Positions 62,535-64,000 of a stretch of 64,000 bases of DNA are shown in pieces. The translations under genes and the position numbers were made by a program. Numbering within the stretch: the stretch's first letter is position 1; each line of letters begins with the position of its first letter. This DNA is from Edaphobacter sp. 4G125. Lineage in GTDB: Bacteria; Acidobacteriota; Terriglobia; Terriglobales; Acidobacteriaceae. The DNA lies in assembly GCF_014274685.1 (NCBI RefSeq), contig NZ_CP060393.1:1237501-1301500 (forward strand), in the 5' to 3' direction. The notes under the pieces were generated by a model. That model had not been told where the DNA came from, made no database searches, and saw nothing but the letters and a program-made list of their open reading frames with translations.

Positions 62535-64000
62535 ATGAAAGTTCTTACAAGCTGGCTGCGCCATTATCTCCCCACCCTTACCGTCACTGATCGGCAACTT
62601 GCCGACGACCTCACCCTGCGCGGCATCGCCGTCGAAGGTGTGCATCCTCTGGGAGAAGGCAACGGCCATCTGTTCGAGATGGATATCACCACCAACCGCG
62701 TCGACGCCATGAACCACTACGGCATCGCCCGCGAGGCTGCGACCATCTATGGTCTTCCTCTCGAACCTCTGCATCCCAGGCTGCCCGTCGGCACGCTGGT
62801 GGATAAGCCATTCCCGGTCCGTATCGCGGATGACGCTCGCGGACTCTGCGGTCGTTTTACTGCGCAGGTCCTGCGCAACGTCAACATTGCACCCAGCACT
62901 GGGCTCATCGCCGAGTACTTCGCCCTCCTCGGCCAGAAGCAGATCTCGAACGCGGTCGACGCCTCGAACTTCACCCTGCTTGGCATGGGACACCCCACTC
63001 ATGCCTTCGACCTGGACAAGATTGAAGGCGGCATCGTTGTCCGCCTCGCGCGCAAGGGAGAGAAGCTACGTTTGCTCGATGGAACCGAGCGCACCCTTGA
63101 GGCCGACGATCTCGTCGTCGCCGACGAGAAGAAGGCCCTCGCGCTGGCAGGAGTCATGGGCGGTTGGGACTCGATGATTACTCCCGAGACGAAGAACATC
63201 CTCGTCGAGGCCGCGTGGTTCGATCCCGCAACCGTTCGCCGCAGCTCGCGCCGGCACCTGTTGCATACCGATGCCAGCCATCGCTTCGAGCGCGGAGCCG
63301 ACTTTAACGCCGCTCCTCTCGCGAATGCCCTCGTATCGCAGCTCATCCTTCAAGGCGGCGGCTCGGTCGAAGGCGAGTTGGTGGACCTGATCGATTCTGA
63401 AGTCGCCGTACGCACCGCCGATCGTCCATCCATCGAGCTTTCGGTTGCTGAGGTCAGACGTCATCTCGGTACCACCCTTGATCCCGAGGGCATCACCAGC
63501 GAGATCGTCTCCCGTTTCCTCACCTCGCTTGGCTGTGAACTGGTTCTGCACGGGCTTGATCTCTACTTGGTGAAGCTGCCCTCCTGGCGTCTCGATCTGG
63601 AACGCGAGATCGATCTCGTCGAAGAGATCGCCCGTGTCTACGGCTACAACCGTTTTGCCAATACGCTGCCCACGGCGCTGCCGGTCACGGACTATTCTTC
63701 TGCCGCCGCCGAGCGCGCAATCCGACGCAGGCTGCTCGAGCTTGGTTTCAGCGAGGCGGTCTCCAGCACCTTTGCTGGTCAGCAGGACGCCGCGCTCTTC
63801 TACGAGTCCAGCGTTACGAACACTAAGAAGAAGACCGTTGCAATGGAAAATCCTCTCTCAGAAGAGGCATCGTTGCTGCGTCCCTCGCTTGTTCCCGGCA
63901 TGCTCGCCATGCTGGCACATAATCTCAATCGCGACGTTCAAGAGGTTCGCCTCTTCGAGCAGGGCGAAGTCTTCACCGGCACCGCCGCGCCTGATGCTGG
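62535..64000 (+). CDS. pheT: Phenylalanine-tRNA ligase beta subunit (partial, runs off the window)
   Basis: The frame is open from ATG 62535 to the right edge (488 residues visible). It starts 'MKVLTSWLRHYLPTLTVTDR', followed at once by 'FEMDITTNRVDAMNHYGIAR', a B1-type segment. The EMAP-like tRNA-binding domain that usually sits between them at about residues 40-150 in E. coli PheT is missing. Then come the B3/B4 editing domain ('NAVDASNFTLLGMGHPTHAF', 'GVMGGWDSMITPETKNILVE', 'RRHLLHTDASHRFERGADF'), the B5 domain ('LDLEREIDLVEEIARVYGYN') and the start of the catalytic-like domain. It pairs with PheS, whose gene ends 4.2 kb upstream. The short form is probably normal for this lineage. Confidence 0.95.
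   Translation, partial: MKVLTSWLRHYLPTLTVTDRQLADDLTLRGIAVEGVHPLGEGNGHLFEMDITTNRVDAMNHYGIAREAATIYGLPLEPLHPRLPVGTLVDKPFPVRIADDARGLCGRFTAQVLRNVNIAPSTGLIAEYFALLGQKQISNAVDASNFTLLGMGHPTHAFDLDKIEGGIVVRLARKGEKLRLLDGTERTLEADDLVVADEKKALALAGVMGGWDSMITPETKNILVEAAWFDPATVRRSSRRHLLHTDASHRFERGADFNAAPLANALVSQLILQGGGSVEGELVDLIDSEVAVRTADRPSIELSVAEVRRHLGTTLDPEGITSEIVSRFLTSLGCELVLHGLDLYLVKLPSWRLDLEREIDLVEEIARVYGYNRFANTLPTALPVTDYSSAAAERAIRRRLLELGFSEAVSSTFAGQQDAALFYESSVTNTKKKTVAMENPLSEEASLLRPSLVPGMLAMLAHNLNRDVQEVRLFEQGEVFTGTAAPDA

Noticed and set aside
1..64000. CRISPR array or rRNA genes
   Set aside because: No regularly spaced direct repeats and no rRNA-like sequence were seen.

Overview
The window looks like part of an Acidobacteria chromosome (class Terriglobia, of the Granulicella/Terriglobus/Edaphobacter kind). 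The clues are a large Oar-like TonB-dependent receptor with an N-terminal carboxypeptidase-regulatory domain, a PheT that lacks the usual tRNA-binding domain, intergenic repeats of the 'CATCCTGAGCGAAG' type, and moderate-to-high GC. This taxonomy is inferred from gene style, not from a marker gene.

Layout. (1) 1-1891: end of a sugar-isomerase-like gene, a PIG-L deacetylase and a two-gene EamA-type transporter, probably one operon. (2) 1892-5959: a graveyard of broken genes (outer-membrane barrel, a glycoside hydrolase apparently split and inverted, the start of a TonB receptor, an acyl-CoA synthetase with frameshifts). (3) 5960-40231: a tRNA-Phe insertion hot spot. The intact tRNA-Phe(GAA) is at 40157-40231 on the minus strand, and its last 48 bases recur exactly at 19753-19800 and 5960-6007, so two islands appear to lie in tandem. 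Island 1 (6008-19752) is metabolic: a minus-strand polyol operon (mannitol-dehydrogenase family enzyme, MFS carrier, PfkB sugar kinase), a divergent GntR/LacI hybrid regulator, a SusC-like/Oar-like receptor, a phosphodiesterase and an SGNH hydrolase. Island 2 (19801-40156) is a defence island: HigB with a HigA-ImmA/IrrE fusion, two HEPN-type proteins, an XRE-ImmA/PIN pair, and a four-gene plus-strand operon (PIN-winged helix, PD-(D/E)XK nuclease, 1782-residue STAND-type NTPase, HExxH metallopeptidase resembling phage-exclusion protein Lit). Three minus-strand genes converge on it, including a second paralogue of the nuclease. No integrase gene is visible in either island.

(4) 40232-64000: ordinary chromosome. 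It holds a secreted adenosine deaminase, an esterase, a small membrane protein, a PLP decarboxylase, alpha-glucan phosphorylase, a complete tripartite-type RND efflux operon (MFP plus two permeases), a HAD-UbiA fusion, pheS, several small envelope or stress-type genes, an amidase and the start of pheT. pheS and pheT are separated by about 4.2 kb.

The most promising candidate for an undescribed system is the 26448-35767 operon with its convergent partners to 39397. Its components (two predicted nucleases, a sensor ATPase with its own nuclease-like N-terminus, and a suicide-type protease) fit an abortive-infection system, but the grouping is inferred from gene order and motifs alone.
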